Below, one piece after another: positions 1 through 11,572 of a stretch of DNA of 64,000 nt. The stretch spans positions 585,080-649,079 of the forward strand of contig NW_025855744.1 of the NCBI RefSeq assembly GCF_002878395.1. The letters run 5' to 3'. Position numbers and translations under genes: made by a program. The stretch's first letter is position 1. Every line of letters begins with the position of its first letter. The notes under the pieces were generated by a model. That model was not told the origin of the DNA, made no database searches, and saw only the letters and a program-made list of their open reading frames with translations. This DNA comes from Capsicum annuum (lineage: Eukaryota; Streptophyta; Magnoliopsida; Solanales; Solanaceae).

Positions 1-10
1 AATGTAGTTA

Positions 11-166
11 AGTTTGGTGACTTGGTAGGTGACTTAGTCACTTGAAATTGATAAAGTGTGGGTACTTTAAAGGTGAATTTTGTTTTTTGAGTGGTTTAGT
101 TTGGTGACTTGGTGGTGACTTAGTGAGTTAAAATTTACTAAGTGTAGGTTCTTAAAGGTGAATTTT
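11..166. repeat. Imperfect direct duplication upstream of TNP2
   Basis: A segment of about 70 bases beginning AGTTTGGTGACTTGG and ending near AAAGGTGAATTTT occurs twice, at about 11-82 and 98-166, with small differences. It lies in the leader just before the transposase start. It is probably a local duplication in the 5' or intron region of the CACTA element; no function is visible. Confidence 0.7.
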
Positions 167-245
167 TTTTTTAATAAAGTGTAGTCATCACTTGCTGAGC
201 TTTTTGTGACTTGATCTAATTAGTTGAATCTGATTGATTATGTAG

Positions 246-3200
246 ATGGAACCTGATTATAGCTAGATATATCAACGGAATAATGAAAATAGAATGTGTC
301 TTAGGGAGGAATTTGTTGAAGATGTCAGACGATTTATTGAACATTCTAAGACACTTGATGTTTGGCAATATTTTGGGGTTATTTGTTGTCCTTGTGTTAG
401 ATGTTATGATATAAATCTTTTAAAAGAAGAAGTTGCGAAGGAACATTTTTATAGAAAGAGATTTCATGAGAACTTTTTAAGATTGCGTGCTATTGATGGT
501 AATGTTGGGTAAAATAACTTTATTGGAGAAAGCGGTAGGTCTGCAAGGCATAATGAATATCAAGATACTAGGATGAAAAAAATGGTGCACGATGCTTTTG
601 GGATGCAACACAGGGGCGAATTTTGGGAAAATATTGGAGATGTTCCTAATAGAGAAGTGGGCAAATTCTATGAACAATTACATGCTGCTAGTCATCCTTT
701 GTTTGATGGGTATTCGCACTCTCGTTTGTCTGTTTTTGTTAGATTATTAAGTATTAAATCTGATTAGAATATTATAGAAGGAGGAATGGACTTAATGATA
801 GACCTTATTAAAGAGTTAGTTGACCCCGACTTTGAGGTTCCTGATTTTTTCTATAAGACAAAAAGATTGGTGTCAAAGTTAGGTCTCTCCTCGTTTAGAA
901 TTGATTGTTGTGAAAATGACTGCATATTATACTTTAAGGGAGATGCTAACCTAGAGTCCTATAAGTTTTGTCAGCACCCTCGATATAAGCATGGTTGTAG
1001 TGGAAATAAAATTGCTATTAAGACGATGTATTTTTTACCGCTAATACCAAGGTTGAAGAGGTTGTATGCTTCAAATAACTCAGCTCCTCATATGAGATGA
1101 CACAGTGAAAATAGAAGGCCCACTAGTGTTATGTGTCATCCATCTGATGGAGAGGCTTGGAAGTATTTTGATGCAACTTATCTAGATTTTGTAGCCGAGC
1201 CATGAAATATTCATTTGGGATTATGTGCGGATGGCTTCTCTTCTTTTTTAGTTGGTTCTGCGCCATATTTATGTTGTCCTATATTTATCACCCAGTATAA
1301 TCTTCCTCCTAAAATATTGATGACTAATGTGTGACCAAATGCTAACATATTTAAGGCTTTTAACTGAGAATAATTGCAAAGTCTTAAGCAATTTTTGTCG
1401 TTTTTGATTGTTTTCTCTTTGATATTGTAGTAAAAGTCAAGATACAAGAGAACCAGCAATAATGGAAGTAAAAGAGTTGATTTTTGAACAAGTAGAGAGG
1501 GAATTATGAATTGTGTTGTTCCTGGCCCATGTAATCCAAAAAATGGAATAGATGTCTACTTGTAACCTTTGATCGATGAAATTCAAATTTTATGACATGA
1601 GGGTGTTGAAACTTGGGACATCTCACTTAAACAAAATTTCAATCCGCGTGCATATATAATGTGGACTGTTAATGATTTTTCTTCTTATGGAATGTTGTCT
1701 GGGTGGATGACAGCTGGAAAGTTGGCTTGTCCATACTGGATGGAATAAACAAAATCTTTCACATTGAGACATGTCAGAAAAAATTCATGGTTTGATTGTC
1801 ATCGTTGTTTCTTTCTACCTGATCATGAATTTAGGAGACTCAAGAATGCATTCAGAAGGAATAGAAGGGAATATGATGGTCTACCTCTAAGGCTGTCTGG
1901 TCATGACATCTGGGAGATAGTTTAGGATTTGCCTAAAGTCAACGAGAAACCATTGTACAGGCTTTATGGATATGCCATTTTGCATAACTGGACTAAGCAA
2001 AGTATATTCTTGGAGTTAGAATATTGGCTAAATAATTTACTTAGAAATAATGTTGATGTCATGCATACTGAGAAGAATTATTTTGACAACTTGTTCAACA
2101 CAGTTATGGATGTCACCTACAAAACAAAGGATAATCCTAAGGCCAGACTTGACTTACGAGAATATTGCAAATGCAGAGAATTACACTTACAGAAGGGGCC
2201 CAATGACAATATTTTTAAGCCCAAGGTTAGTTTTACATTCAGGTTAGACCAAAAGCGTCAAATATGTGAGTGGGTCCAAAGTTTGAAGATGCCTGATGGA
2301 TATGCCTCAAATTTGGGAAAGAAGGTTGATATGACATAAGAAATCTTGCATGAAATGAAAAGTCATGATTGTCATATTTTCATGGAAAAATTACTCCCCA
2401 TTGCTTTTATTGGTTTACCTAAAAATATATGGAAACCAATAGCAGAGATCAGTTTGTTCTTTAAAGACTTATGTGCCACCACATTAAAAGAAGAAAATCT
2501 AATACAAATGGAAAGTAATATTGTTGTAATTACCAACAAGTTGGAGAAGATTTTTTCATCAGCATTCTTCGATGAGATGGAATATCTTCCCATTCACCTT
2601 GTGCACAAAGCTCGGCTAGGCAGTCCAGTTCAAACTAGGTAGATGTATTCATTCAAATGGAAAGCAATTGCAATATATTTAAATTCATACATATCTTTTT
2701 TTAATATAGTAAACATCTAATCTTAAGATTGTGCAGGGCAATTGAAAAATTAAAACGGGGTCTCAAAAACAAACATAAGGCGGAAGACTCTATAGTTGAG
2801 GCATATCTTATAACAGAAACGTCTCAATTTTGTTCATACTACTTTTATGATAAAGTTGTTTGTTCAATAAACCAATCGAATCGTCATCAGGATGATGTGA
2901 ATGAGCCTCATTTGCAACAGATATTAATTTTCAATCAATCTAGTTGTAAGGCTAAAAAGATGATACATCGCCGGCTTACTCCCATGGTGCGTAAATTAGC
3001 AACTTTGTATGCTTTGCTGAATTTCCCGGAAGTTGAGCCCATTCTGAAATAAGTAGATTAAAATTTTAACATATCTTATTTATTTACTCATTCCCTTAAA
3101 GAAACTAATTGTGTTTCGCATATTGGATCTTTAGTTCATTTAAGACTCAATTCCATGAAAATCAAGTGTATGTAACCTTTGCAACATGGTTTACATATGA

Positions 3201-3779
3201 GGTTCTTAAGTGTATTAATATTTCTAAAAATGTTAAAAATTTACACATTCCTCAACTAACATATATATATATATATATATAATATTTTTAGGTACACCAG
3301 TCACCAAATACTGCCGCATACGATCAGCTCTTGAGAGATATTTCTTTGGGTCCAGTTGGTGTAAGTGGTTTGATCCAAGCACAAGAGGCACAAGAGTACA
3401 TAAGGAGCATAACATCATTGAAGTGAAGCACAATAGGTCATATCTTGTTTACAATCTATTTGTTCTAGTGTAAAATGCTAAGCAAGTATATTATGCTCCT
3501 TATCCATTGCGCAGTGATAAGTCTGATTGGTGGGATGTAATCAAAACAAAGTCTATAGGATGGGTGGAAGTTGAGAATGTACTAAAGACTGCATATCAAA
3601 ATGAAATACAGATTGATCACCAGCTAGTGAACATTGACTTAGTGGATAGTTTGAATCACCCAGAAAATATATTTAAAGAAGTTAATATTGCGAAAGAAGA
3701 GGCTGAGTGGGTAGGAGATGAGGAAACTTTTGAAGAGGGTGAATGGTTTTGTGGAGAGTCTTTAGAAGAGGAGAATTAG
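246..3779 (+). pseudogene. TNP2-type CACTA transposase (broken)
   Basis: This is the remnant of the large transposase that binds the ends and cuts the element. Reading from the ATG at 246, a Transpos_assoc-like domain (CPCVRC within about 370-400) is followed by TNP2 domain pieces at about 573-2330. These include FDATYLDF, then WTVNDFSSYGMLSGWMTAGK (about 1660-1720), and HNWTKQSIFLELEYW. DUF4218 follows at about 2346-2850 (KSHDCHIFMEKLLPIAF, then FFDEMEYLPIHL), and then a DUF4216-like C-terminus at about 3293-3660 (AKQVYYAPYP). Two probable introns remain, with acceptors near 2736 and 3291. Damage includes in-frame stops near 264, 767, 1098, 1205, 1746 and 2641. At 264 and 2641 a Trp codon expected from the family reads TAG. 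This is a dead copy. The domain names follow established CACTA family knowledge. Confidence 0.85.
3260..3282. repeat. (AT)n microsatellite in transposase intron
   Basis: About ten AT units sit just before the splice acceptor TTTTTAG at about 3285-3291, inside the probable intron that precedes the DUF4216-like exon. Confidence 0.85.
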
Positions 3780-4055
3780 TTTGTGTAGGTTGTATTTATT
3801 ATGTATTGATATCTTTATGCTTTGTACTGTATATTTACCTTTATGTTTCTTGTTTAAGATTGATATGTAATATACTATTTAAGATTGTGTTTTCATTTTT
3901 TTATAATTTATATAGTAATAAAAATATTCTTGTCTATCTCGTGTTGTTGGAGCGATTTGAAATGTGAATTAGTAACTTGAAATTAGTTACTTGGAATGTT
4001 TTCTTATATATTCATTTTGTAGGAACTAACTATTTGTTAACTTTACATAATTTAG

Positions 4056-5899
4056 ATGTCAGGTAGAGGTGACAAAGGTAAGGGAAAAGTTGATCCTACG
4101 AAAACAAAAAAGAAAAAACAACCTCCGACTTATAGACGACCGACAGGTATTCATATATCTGAGGGTCGATTTGCTGACGCGCCAGCACGACCTCATATTC
4201 TAGGTTGTCTCAATATTCGGTTTCTGCCTCTATGCATATGGGGCCATTTCATGGGTCTACACCGACTCATTCTGCTTCTATCACCATGCCACCACCATCA
4301 CTGTACTATCGAACGATCGCTGACACATCCGAATATCTACCATCGTCCGTACCCTCCTGTAGCAGTTACCCAGGTCTGTACAGTAATTCTACTGGATCTA
4401 TTGGGTTTTCAGATCTTCATCTTAGAGGTACTTCATCCGGTGCTTCAGATTCGCCTATGCCAGTGCATCCACCAGCACTTACTCCACAGCCTGAAGATAG
4501 AGATGATTATAGGAGGCATTATCTTATTCATTATGGAACAGGATAAGATTTCTAAATATAATAATATTATTTATTTTTTATTACTATATTATTATGCTCT
4601 ATGAAATTACTATTTAATCTTGTGTTGTAGGTTTAAGCCGGATGCTAGAGTTGGAACAATTATGAGTAAATGGATTTGTCGGTACTTTAACGGTTACTGG
4701 ACCAGTTGGCAAAAGGTTCCAGAAAATGATAGAGAAAGAATGTTTAACGAATTTCATGAAAGGATTTAACTTATCGACTACTTAACATATTATTAGAACA
4801 AAAGATTGAATATTATATTTTTATTTTTGTTGTAGAAATATTATTGGTGGGATGATGCTAATAAATGTGCTATAAAGAGAAATTTTTACAGAAGAGCTAG
4901 ATCCAGATTTAACGGTCTGTTGGATTATGCCAGAACCAACTTGGTATGACTTGACTGGATAAGTGAATCCTTATGGCAATAGTATATTCGCTATTGGAAT
5001 AGTGAAGAACACCAATTGTTGGGGGACAAAGGAAAGAAAGCTCGGGCATCATCCAAGGGTGGCTTCTTACATACTATGGGTGCAGTTAGTATAATTGCTA
5101 TGGAGGAAAAAATGGTATATAACTTTTACAGTTTTAGTTATTTGTTTCTATTTAAATTTTTAATTATTTAAAAATTAATAATTTTTTCATATGTAGGAAA
5201 AAGAAAAGGGTAGGAAGATGCCCTTCGATGAGGTATTCGAGGAGACACATGTGAAGAAGAAAAAGAACCGAACTGATGAAAATGTTTGGGTTGAGCCTCA
5301 TGCAAAAGCTGCCCATGTAAGAATCAAATTTTGAATTTATGAATCTTTTTCGCAAAGTTGATATTATTTAAGTATAAGTACTTTAATATTTTTTGACTAT
5401 TAATTTTAACTTTACTTTGAATATAGGACAAATATAAGTAGCTCTTTAATGAGTTTCGTAGTAGTCAGCCTTCTGAAAGTCAGGGTGACCCAATACCCCA
5501 ATATGTAGAGAAGGAGTTATGGGAACAAACTGTGGGTCCTGCAGTTAGAGGCCATTTCTACGGATACCACAGAAATTATTTTGGCGAGAACGTTAGATCT
5601 TCATCCTGTCCTACATTCTATACCTCTTCAGTTGATAGAGAAACCATTGAATTACTAAAAAATATGGTTTCTAAACTCACTGAAGAGCTTGCTGAACACA
5701 GAGAGAGAGGGCATAGAAGAAGGAGAAGGAAACATCAACACAAATTAGGATGCTGCAGGAGCAGTTCAACTCTTTTATTCAGACTGCAGGAATTATTCCT
5801 CCATGTACTAGTGATGCAGTTCGGACTGCACAAGGTCTACGCCCACTGGATGATATCAGCACAGATGAGGAATCGAAAGACGAAGACGATGATTGGTAG
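4056..5899 (+). pseudogene. Second CACTA gene, Transposase_24-type protein (broken)
   Basis: The ATG at 4056 opens a lysine-rich start (MSGRGDKGKGK), then a Ser/Pro-rich stretch that continues in another frame at 4205-4546. Later exons resemble the plant En/Spm 'Transposase_24' family: about 4630-4768 (FKPDARVGTIMSKWICRYF), about 4838-5115 (KYYWWDDANKCAIKRNFY, then KGGFLHTMGA), about 5197-5320 (GRKMPFDEVFEETH) and about 5427-5750 (FNEFRSS, then VDRETIELLKNMVSKLTEEL, a short coiled coil). The acidic tail ends DEDDDW at the stop 5897-5899. Intron borders are visible as GTA starts and TGTAG ends. Frame changes and stops make this a pseudogene. In this family the second protein is thought to bind subterminal repeats; that role is inferred here. 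Confidence 0.75.
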
Positions 5900-5903
5900 T
5901 TTT

Positions 5904-6060
5904 TTGACTTTTGTATGTGTTGTACTTTGGATTTGGACATTTTGTTGTAGTACTTTTGTATGTTTTGTTGTAGATTTTACACTTTGATTTGTTGTTGTAT
6001 GGATTTGGACATTTTGTTGTAGTTTGTACTTTGGTTTTTTGTTGTTGTTGTTGTTGTATT
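5904..6060. repeat. TTG-rich imperfect repeats downstream of the second CACTA gene
   Basis: The word TTTGGACATTTTGTTGTAGT occurs at about 5934 and again at about 6006, separated by TTTTGTTGTAG variants. The stretch ends in a short (TTG)n run at about 6038-6056. It lies between the second gene and the subterminal repeat zone. Confidence 0.75.
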
Positions 6061-6107
6061 GTATGGTGTTTCATTTGCTACTATTTATTTTTAAAAAAAT
6101 CCAAAAA

Positions 6108-6363
6108 CATCGACCACTTTTTAATTTATTTTTTATAAAACTGACCACAAATGATCGATTTTTCTGGAACTTTTACAAAAAATCGACCACAAGTGGTCCG
6201 TTTTAATAAAATTAATTAATTAATTTTAAAATAAAATCGACTACTTGTGGTCGGTTTTAAGAAAATTAATTAACTAATTTTAAAACAAAAGTGGTCAGTT
6301 TATTTTAAATTTTTTTATTTTCAAACTCATTTTTTTCTATTTTAATAAAATAATAATGAATTT

Positions 6364-6415
<52 letters not shown>

Positions 6416-6520
6416 CGACTACACGTGGTCGGTTTTTAAAAAACTACCACAATTTTATCGACCGCACACTTTGGTCGGTTTTGTGGTCAGAAATTGAGTA
6501 AAACCGACCACATATGGTTG
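6108..6520. repeat. CACTA subterminal repeats (ACCGACCACAAGTGGTCGGT type)
   Basis: At least seven full or half copies of a palindrome-like word (AACCGACCACAAGTGGTCGGTT and decayed forms) lie in both orientations. They are near 6108, 6139, 6178, 6235, 6285, 6412, 6458 and 6500. Subterminal arrays of this kind are where CACTA accessory proteins bind. Differences between copies are mostly C-to-T or G-to-A, consistent with decay of methylated cytosines. Confidence 0.85.
6366..6410. repeat. (AT)n microsatellite, about 44 bp
   Basis: This is an uninterrupted AT dinucleotide run inside the CACTA subterminal zone, between two palindromic subterminal repeats. Confidence 0.95.
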
Positions 6521-6544
6521 TTTTTTCTCTCTTTTTTAGTAGTG
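6521..6544. repeat. CACTA right terminal inverted repeat
   Basis: The sequence ends ...CTCTCTTTTTTAGTAGTG; its reverse complement begins CACTACTAAAAAAGAGAG, a typical CACTA terminus. It defines the right edge of the transposon. The partner terminus is not in the window. Confidence 0.85.
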
Positions 6545-6555
6545 AATTAAATATT

Positions 6556-6784
6556 CAAGGGAGAGTGTTATAAATATATTTTCATTTAAGTGAATGTCTA
6601 CTTTACCATATATAGTGAATGTCTATTTAAGGAAAAATTAGAAACCCAAAGTTATTTTTTCCTATAAATAAAAGAGGTTTTCTTTCATTTTAATTAACCT
6701 GATCAAGCGATCTCTCAAGAAAAATAAGAATTATTCTGTCTTCTCTCTATTTTTCTTTGAAAAATTTAAAATTATTTTATAACA
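6556..6784 (+). mobile_element. Short LTR with polypurine tract (copia- or TRIM-like remnant)
   Basis: A purine tract, AAGGGAGAG (about 6557-6565), is followed directly by TGTTATAA at 6566. A matching inverted end, TTATAACA, closes at 6784, giving a 219-bp LTR. Inside lies a TATA-like box (CCTATAAATAA at about 6661) and a pyrimidine-rich TTCTGTCTTCTCTC stretch. This is the structure of a 3' LTR with its polypurine tract. The size suits Ty1/copia or TRIM elements, but no coding sequence is left to decide. The CACTA element ends only 12 bp upstream, so it probably inserted into the internal region of this older element. Confidence 0.65.
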
Positions 6785-7462
6785 AAACATATAAAAATAA
6801 GTTAATCTAAACACCCTTTACACCATTTAATTTGATTCATTTTACCACATTTGACCTTTGATGATTTATTCGTAGTGTTTAAGTGGGGACAAACTGGTAC
6901 ATAAAAGCGATGGACTTGGTGATTCAAAAACTGAGAAGCAACCAGACAAAAAATGGCCGTTAAGCCGCTATTGGAATTTGAAACATCGAGATGTGATTTA
7001 CATACAAGGCAAACTCAGTGTTCTATTTCTTTTCGTTATTTATACAAATTTCTCAATAACATTGTATCGTCATTCTTGAATTACCGTCAGTAGTGCGTAG
7101 GATACCAATAGAGCCGGCAATTGACTTTATTTTCCATAACTTTGAATTGGCAGATCAATTTTTCAAATTTCAATTTCTTGTACTCTGTGGCATTTTTTAG
7201 TTGATCAGAAAATTAGTAGGGTCATTGTACCACTTTTAATTTTTGTTTTTTTACTTATCATTAAAGATTGAATTTTAATTTTTGTAACAAAAAATCCAAG
7301 CATTCTCCAGATTGAACTTGGTGTTGTTTTGAATTTTGTAAGGATCGAATGAGTGATCAAGTGATGACCAACATTCATGAGGGTCACTAAGCTATTAGAT
7401 AGCTTGGCAATTTTCTTGAAAAAAGGATCATTATTTTGGCATTGAGCTGGTTTTTTGAACCT
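6785..7462. other. Gap between LTR remnant and MITE; no recognised gene
   Basis: This is AT-rich sequence without a recognised repeat. The only coding hint is a short open frame of about 46 codons on the + strand from the ATG near 6953, in a good plant start context (AAAAAATGGC), beginning MAVKPLLEFE. I do not recognise the peptide and cannot tell a first exon from chance. Confidence 0.4.
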
Positions 7463-7465
7463 TTA

Positions 7466-7928
7466 GGGGTGGTTTGGTAGAGTGTATTGAAAATTTAATA
7501 CATGCATTAGTTTAATGTGTATTACTAGTACCTTGTTTGGTGTATGTTTACACCCTATGTATAACTAATGCTTGCATTACTTATACACTCTATTGTATAT
7601 TGATGTGTGTATTACTAATACCTCAAAATACATAGTATTAACAATGCAATGGATCCAATGCATATATTAACATAATTAAAAACACTATTATCCCTCAAAA
7701 ATTTTTTCGCATCCTTTCCAATATATACATGGAGGGTATTTCTGTAATTAGTTTTATGTAATTCATGTTATTTTTAATACATTAAACCAAACGCTGCATA
7801 AGAAAAGTACAAGTATAACTAATGCAATTACAACTAACACAAACATTACTAATACAAACATTACTAATACAAATATTACTAATACATCATATTTTACATT
7901 ATTATTGTACACTCTACCAGAATATCCC
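7466..7928. mobile_element. Tourist-like MITE (PIF/Harbinger type), 463 bp
   Basis: The left end starts GGGGTGGTTTGG and continues TAGAGTGTA; the right end is TACACTCTACC followed by AGAATATCCC. The two 21-base ends match at 17 positions as inverted repeats. A TTA trinucleotide flanks each side (7463-7465 and 7929-7931), the target duplication expected for PIF/Harbinger-derived Tourist MITEs. The interior is AT-rich, with many ACTAATACAAA words, and has no coding potential. It would depend on a PIF-type transposase supplied elsewhere. Confidence 0.85.
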
Positions 7929-7931
7929 TTA

Positions 7932-9957
7932 TTGTTGTAATATCTCATGATGGTGTTTATTTGGTTTCCCTAAAATTCCAAATAGTACCAAATCCTGAAA
8001 GCAAAGAGGGATTATAATACAAATTCGAAGAAGATTGGTTCAAGGATGAGTGGTGATATGTTAATATGTATACTTTTTCACTATAAACTTTTGTTACTAT
8101 ATGAACTGGTATTATAGAAAGTGTTGGAGCTAATTGAAATAATAATTTATTTTTTTCATTTAATTTTTTCAATTTATAGTGTTATTTTGCATGCATATTT
8201 GTTATTTAACCCATTTATTTTACATTAACTATCTTTATAAAAATATTGCTTCATTAACTAATTTTCTCGAGAACTGTCAAAGCACGAACCATTTTACTGG
8301 TATAAAATATTACCATTTCTTTTTATGGTATAAGGTGATAAAACATCCACTTCTCAGCTATACATTTCCCAAAGGCAAAATAATTGAACCATGGAATACT
8401 TGTTGGATGGAAGAGAAAAGTAAGATCCTTTCAATTTTAAATGAAAATAATGTCCCTCAATTTGAAGAAAGGTAATATAAATGAGAGAAATATGTTATTT
8501 CAAAAGAGAAATAAGTAATCATGGATTAACTATAAAAATATGTGATAATCAAACATTTAACTAAATCTATTTAGTTTCTCTATCCTTTAAAATAATTACA
8601 TATTCTTTCATCAGTTAATAATATCCTACTTAATTTCCACTCAGATACTCCTCTCTTTTCTCTCGCTCTCTTTCCTCCCTTTTCTCTCATCTCTCCTTTT
8701 CCCCCCAGCTCCGATAAAACCCCACTAGTCTCCCATCCATCCATAGCGAACCACGAGCAACTAGAAACCAGCCAATCTTTTGTCTTCTCCATTGCTCCAG
8801 TGAGGAGCTTCTAGCCCTGGTGAACCAGAGCAAACTAATAATCGCGTTATTGCTTCCTTTTGGATTTTGATGATTTCTTTTGTTTTGAAAGTATTCTGGA
8901 TCGACATTGATGAGCTTTGGTGAATGATAGAGCTCTTGATGAGCCATCATAATACTATTGTTGCTTCCCTCTACTTTTTCTCTTTCCTCTATTAATAAGG
9001 GCTTTCATATTGTAGGACTCTGTGTGTATCTAAGATCTGACCAGATCTATATTTTTTGATGAACTCTAGTGTTCTCATGATTTCTCATGTACTGTTCGAT
9101 GTGCTCCCAATGTTCTTGCCACCTTTTCTCTTTAAGTATATACACAAATACATGTATATATGTATTTATGCAAGAAGATGCAACATTCGATTTCCATGTT
9201 GGGGAGAATCTATGCATAGATACATATATTTATGCACGGACACAACTTTGTCATCTATATATATATAGATCTTTGATACAATATACATGTAGCTCTGTAA
9301 GAATACACCTGATACATTATCTGAATTAGTTTCTAAATTATTGTATCCGATACAAAATACATTAGACATTTCATATAGGATACATTAGATAAAATTGATA
9401 TCGAAGAGTACACTAAATAAAATTGATGTTGGATCCACCACAAATACTCTAGATATATTACAAATATACGAGATACAAATAAGTAGAGAGACAAAAGAGG
9501 GAGGCAAAATACATTCTTCGAATACATGTATCTAGAGGCAATTATAGTGTATCTGAAAAAATTGTAATAATTGAAACTATTGGCCTAGTATGTTGAGTGC
9601 TTAGCACCTACACTAGTATTCTTTATGAAAGTTGCTTGGTTAACTATCAGGACTATTGATCCGACCTAGTTAGCTACGTCCAATGCAAGACAGTTATTAA
9701 TTAATCTGAGTTTTGTTAGCTAACTCAGCTCATTGTGTTTTGCAAAGTGCACGAAGGCAAATATGAATAATAATAGAAAATATTTGTGCAACATTGGAAA
9801 TGTCATTGGTATTGATAATGATAGTAGCAGACTAACTGTTTCTTATGTGAGAGTGCCAATAAAATAATATAAATTTCTCTAAGAATATTGGAAAATTATT
9901 TGAATAACCACAAAAACATTGGTGAATTCTTGAATGCTTAAGGAGTTTATGACACCT
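7932..9957. other. Non-genic stretch with CT-rich block and ATACATTAGATA words
   Basis: No gene is recognised. A pyrimidine-rich block (CTCTTTTCTCTCGCTCTC and similar) fills about 8630-8710. From about 9290 to 9540 there are many degenerate GATACA or ATACATTAGATA words on both strands, repetitive in look and also seen in other Solanaceae repeats as far as I know. A short (TA)n run lies at about 9256-9267. Open frames here, such as 8179-8475, have low-complexity composition and no recognisable domain. Confidence 0.5.
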
Positions 9958-11572
9958 GTCACGACCAAATTTCTCGAGTTGTGATGGTACCTACTTTTAC
10001 CTACTAGTACGTAAGCTGTCACGACCCTTCAGGTTATTTTCTACTCTTCCACACTTTTTTTCCGTTTAGAACTTTCCTATACCTGCCCCAATTCATTTGT
10101 GGCTTGCTAGAGCTGACAGTTGTTACCGGGTAGTTCATTTGGATTATAGAATCAATTCTCTATTTGAAGTCTTTACTGATAAGGATTGACTATCGGGCGT
10201 AAACTAAAGACTAACAACCTCTTATACCAATTCTGACAGTTTTAACAGCTCCAAACTGTCAATTTTAGGCTAGGGGAACCTTTGGTTTGGGTCCCAAGAC
10301 TTGTGGAATCATTTCAAGTTATTAGACAGATTTTGGTGAAAATGGTCCTTGGGTGTAGGGTCCATATTTCATTAAAGAAACTCTAGATGGAAATTTCAAT
10401 GGCACCATTGAGTCTGAAATACCATATTTGATATGGTAACATAGTTCGTTTGTATTTATGGGATTCTAAACATATCCCAAGGTATCGGTGAAAACTTAGT
10501 AAAATCCAAGTTTAGCTAGTGCATGGACTCAACTGGAGCAACCGCTTAAGCAAACCTTTAGTCGCTTAAGCAGTGCGCTTTAGCAGCAAATTGGTCACTT
10601 TAGCATCCAAGGTCGGTCCTGCCTAGGTCACTTTAGCAGATGCCTGGCTACTAAACCGGGCGTTTCTTAATCTATATCTTGTCCACTTTAGCGAAGGTTG
10701 ACCTATGCAAAGGATCACTTAGGCGGTCCTATGCTACTTTAGTAGGGAGTGCTTAAGTGGTCAAGTGATCGCTTAAGCGGTACCTAGATGGGCATTCATT
10801 TCATCCCTTCACCTATTTTTCTCCTATTTCTCTTAAGTCCCAATAGCATTAAAGTCCTAGAGAGTGTAGAAACTTAGGAGATTTATTCTTGAATGATTCT
10901 GGGGTGTTGTTGAGCTTGAAATAGTCATTTCCTCATCGTAATTCTTGTAAGTTTCTATCTAATTCTTGACTTAATTCTCCAATTTAATCACAAATCCCTA
11001 GTTTCTTGATGAGTTGATTTTGGTATCATTTGAGCTTGGAATTTATCCATTCTTAAGGATAAATAATCCTTGAGCATAGAGTGATGTGATGATGGTTTTC
11101 AAGCGGGACCCACATGAGATTTTGACTTAATTTTGAATCCAAAACATAAAAATGCAATATGGGTATAATTATTCTCATATTAATGCGTAGACTACTATTA
11201 TGGTGCGTGGTATTGTGTAAAGGCTTCTCGAAAGGAGAAATCTCCAATCTAGGGGTCTTTATCGGGCTCTATTCAGCGTCCAGGTAGGCTAGGTGTACTC
11301 TTCTCTTTGATTGAACTTAATTATAGTATCGTTATGATATTATGCTAGTTTTGGTTTTAGAATTTATAACTTGGTGGTATATTTAGTGACTATAGAGTAT
11401 TTAGCCGGTTAGTGAGCCGTTATTAGGCAAATTTAACTTAACTACTCGTTTCTTGGGTTGAATTACTATCTTAGGACTTTAATGCTTATTTAACACCTTG
11501 TAGTAGGATTTTGGAACCTTAGTCTAGTTTGGGATAAAAATTTCCTTAGAATTGGCTTTTGGGATTAAAAAG
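9958..11572. other. LTR-like retrotransposon debris
   Basis: TGTCACGACC, the start of many Solanaceae Ty3/gypsy LTRs, occurs at about 9957 and again at about 10017. A dense array of GCTTAAGC and CACTTTAGC words follows at 10536-10800, then TTTCTCTTAAG and LTR-like sequence up to 11572, where GypA begins. I cannot find a partner LTR, PBS or coding region, so this may be a solo or truncated LTR into which GypA inserted. The sequence on the other side of GypA (29115-29578) also looks LTR-like. Confidence 0.5.
10536..10800. repeat. GCTTAAGC palindromic word array
   Basis: The perfect 8-bp palindrome GCTTAAGC appears near 10546, 10563 and 10766. Many one- or two-base variants (CACTTTAGC, GCTTTAGC, CTTAGGCGG, GCTTAAGTGG) fill the gaps. 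Spacing is irregular, so this is not a simple tandem repeat. Confidence 0.8.

Larger units (their letters stand above)
1..6544 (+). mobile_element. CACTA (En/Spm) DNA transposon, 3' portion
   Basis: Two degenerate transposon genes in the usual CACTA order (a TNP2-type transposase, then a Transposase_24-type protein) lie on the + strand. They are followed by an AT-rich region with many copies of a subterminal motif near ACCGACCACAAGTGGTCGGT. The element ends at 6544 in AGTAGTG, the reverse complement of CACTACT, preceded by the CTCTCTTTTTT run typical of CACTA termini. The left terminus is outside the window, so the total length and the 3-bp target duplication (possibly AAT at 6545-6547) cannot be confirmed. 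Both genes carry stops and frameshifts, so the copy is not autonomous. Family placement rests on domain recognition by eye. Confidence 0.88.

Noticed and set aside
8179..8475. Open frame of 98 codons on the + strand
   Set aside because: Low-complexity, Tyr/Phe/Ile-rich peptide without a domain; AT-rich DNA gives such frames by chance.
8687..8950. Two overlapping - strand open frames opposite the CT-rich block (8580-8792 and 8687-8950)
   Set aside because: The Glu/Lys/Arg-rich peptides come from the reverse strand of a pyrimidine tract; no homology is recognised.
10536..10800. GCTTAAGC cluster as a CRISPR-like or satellite array
   Set aside because: Spacing is irregular, repeats are too short, and the genome is plant nuclear.
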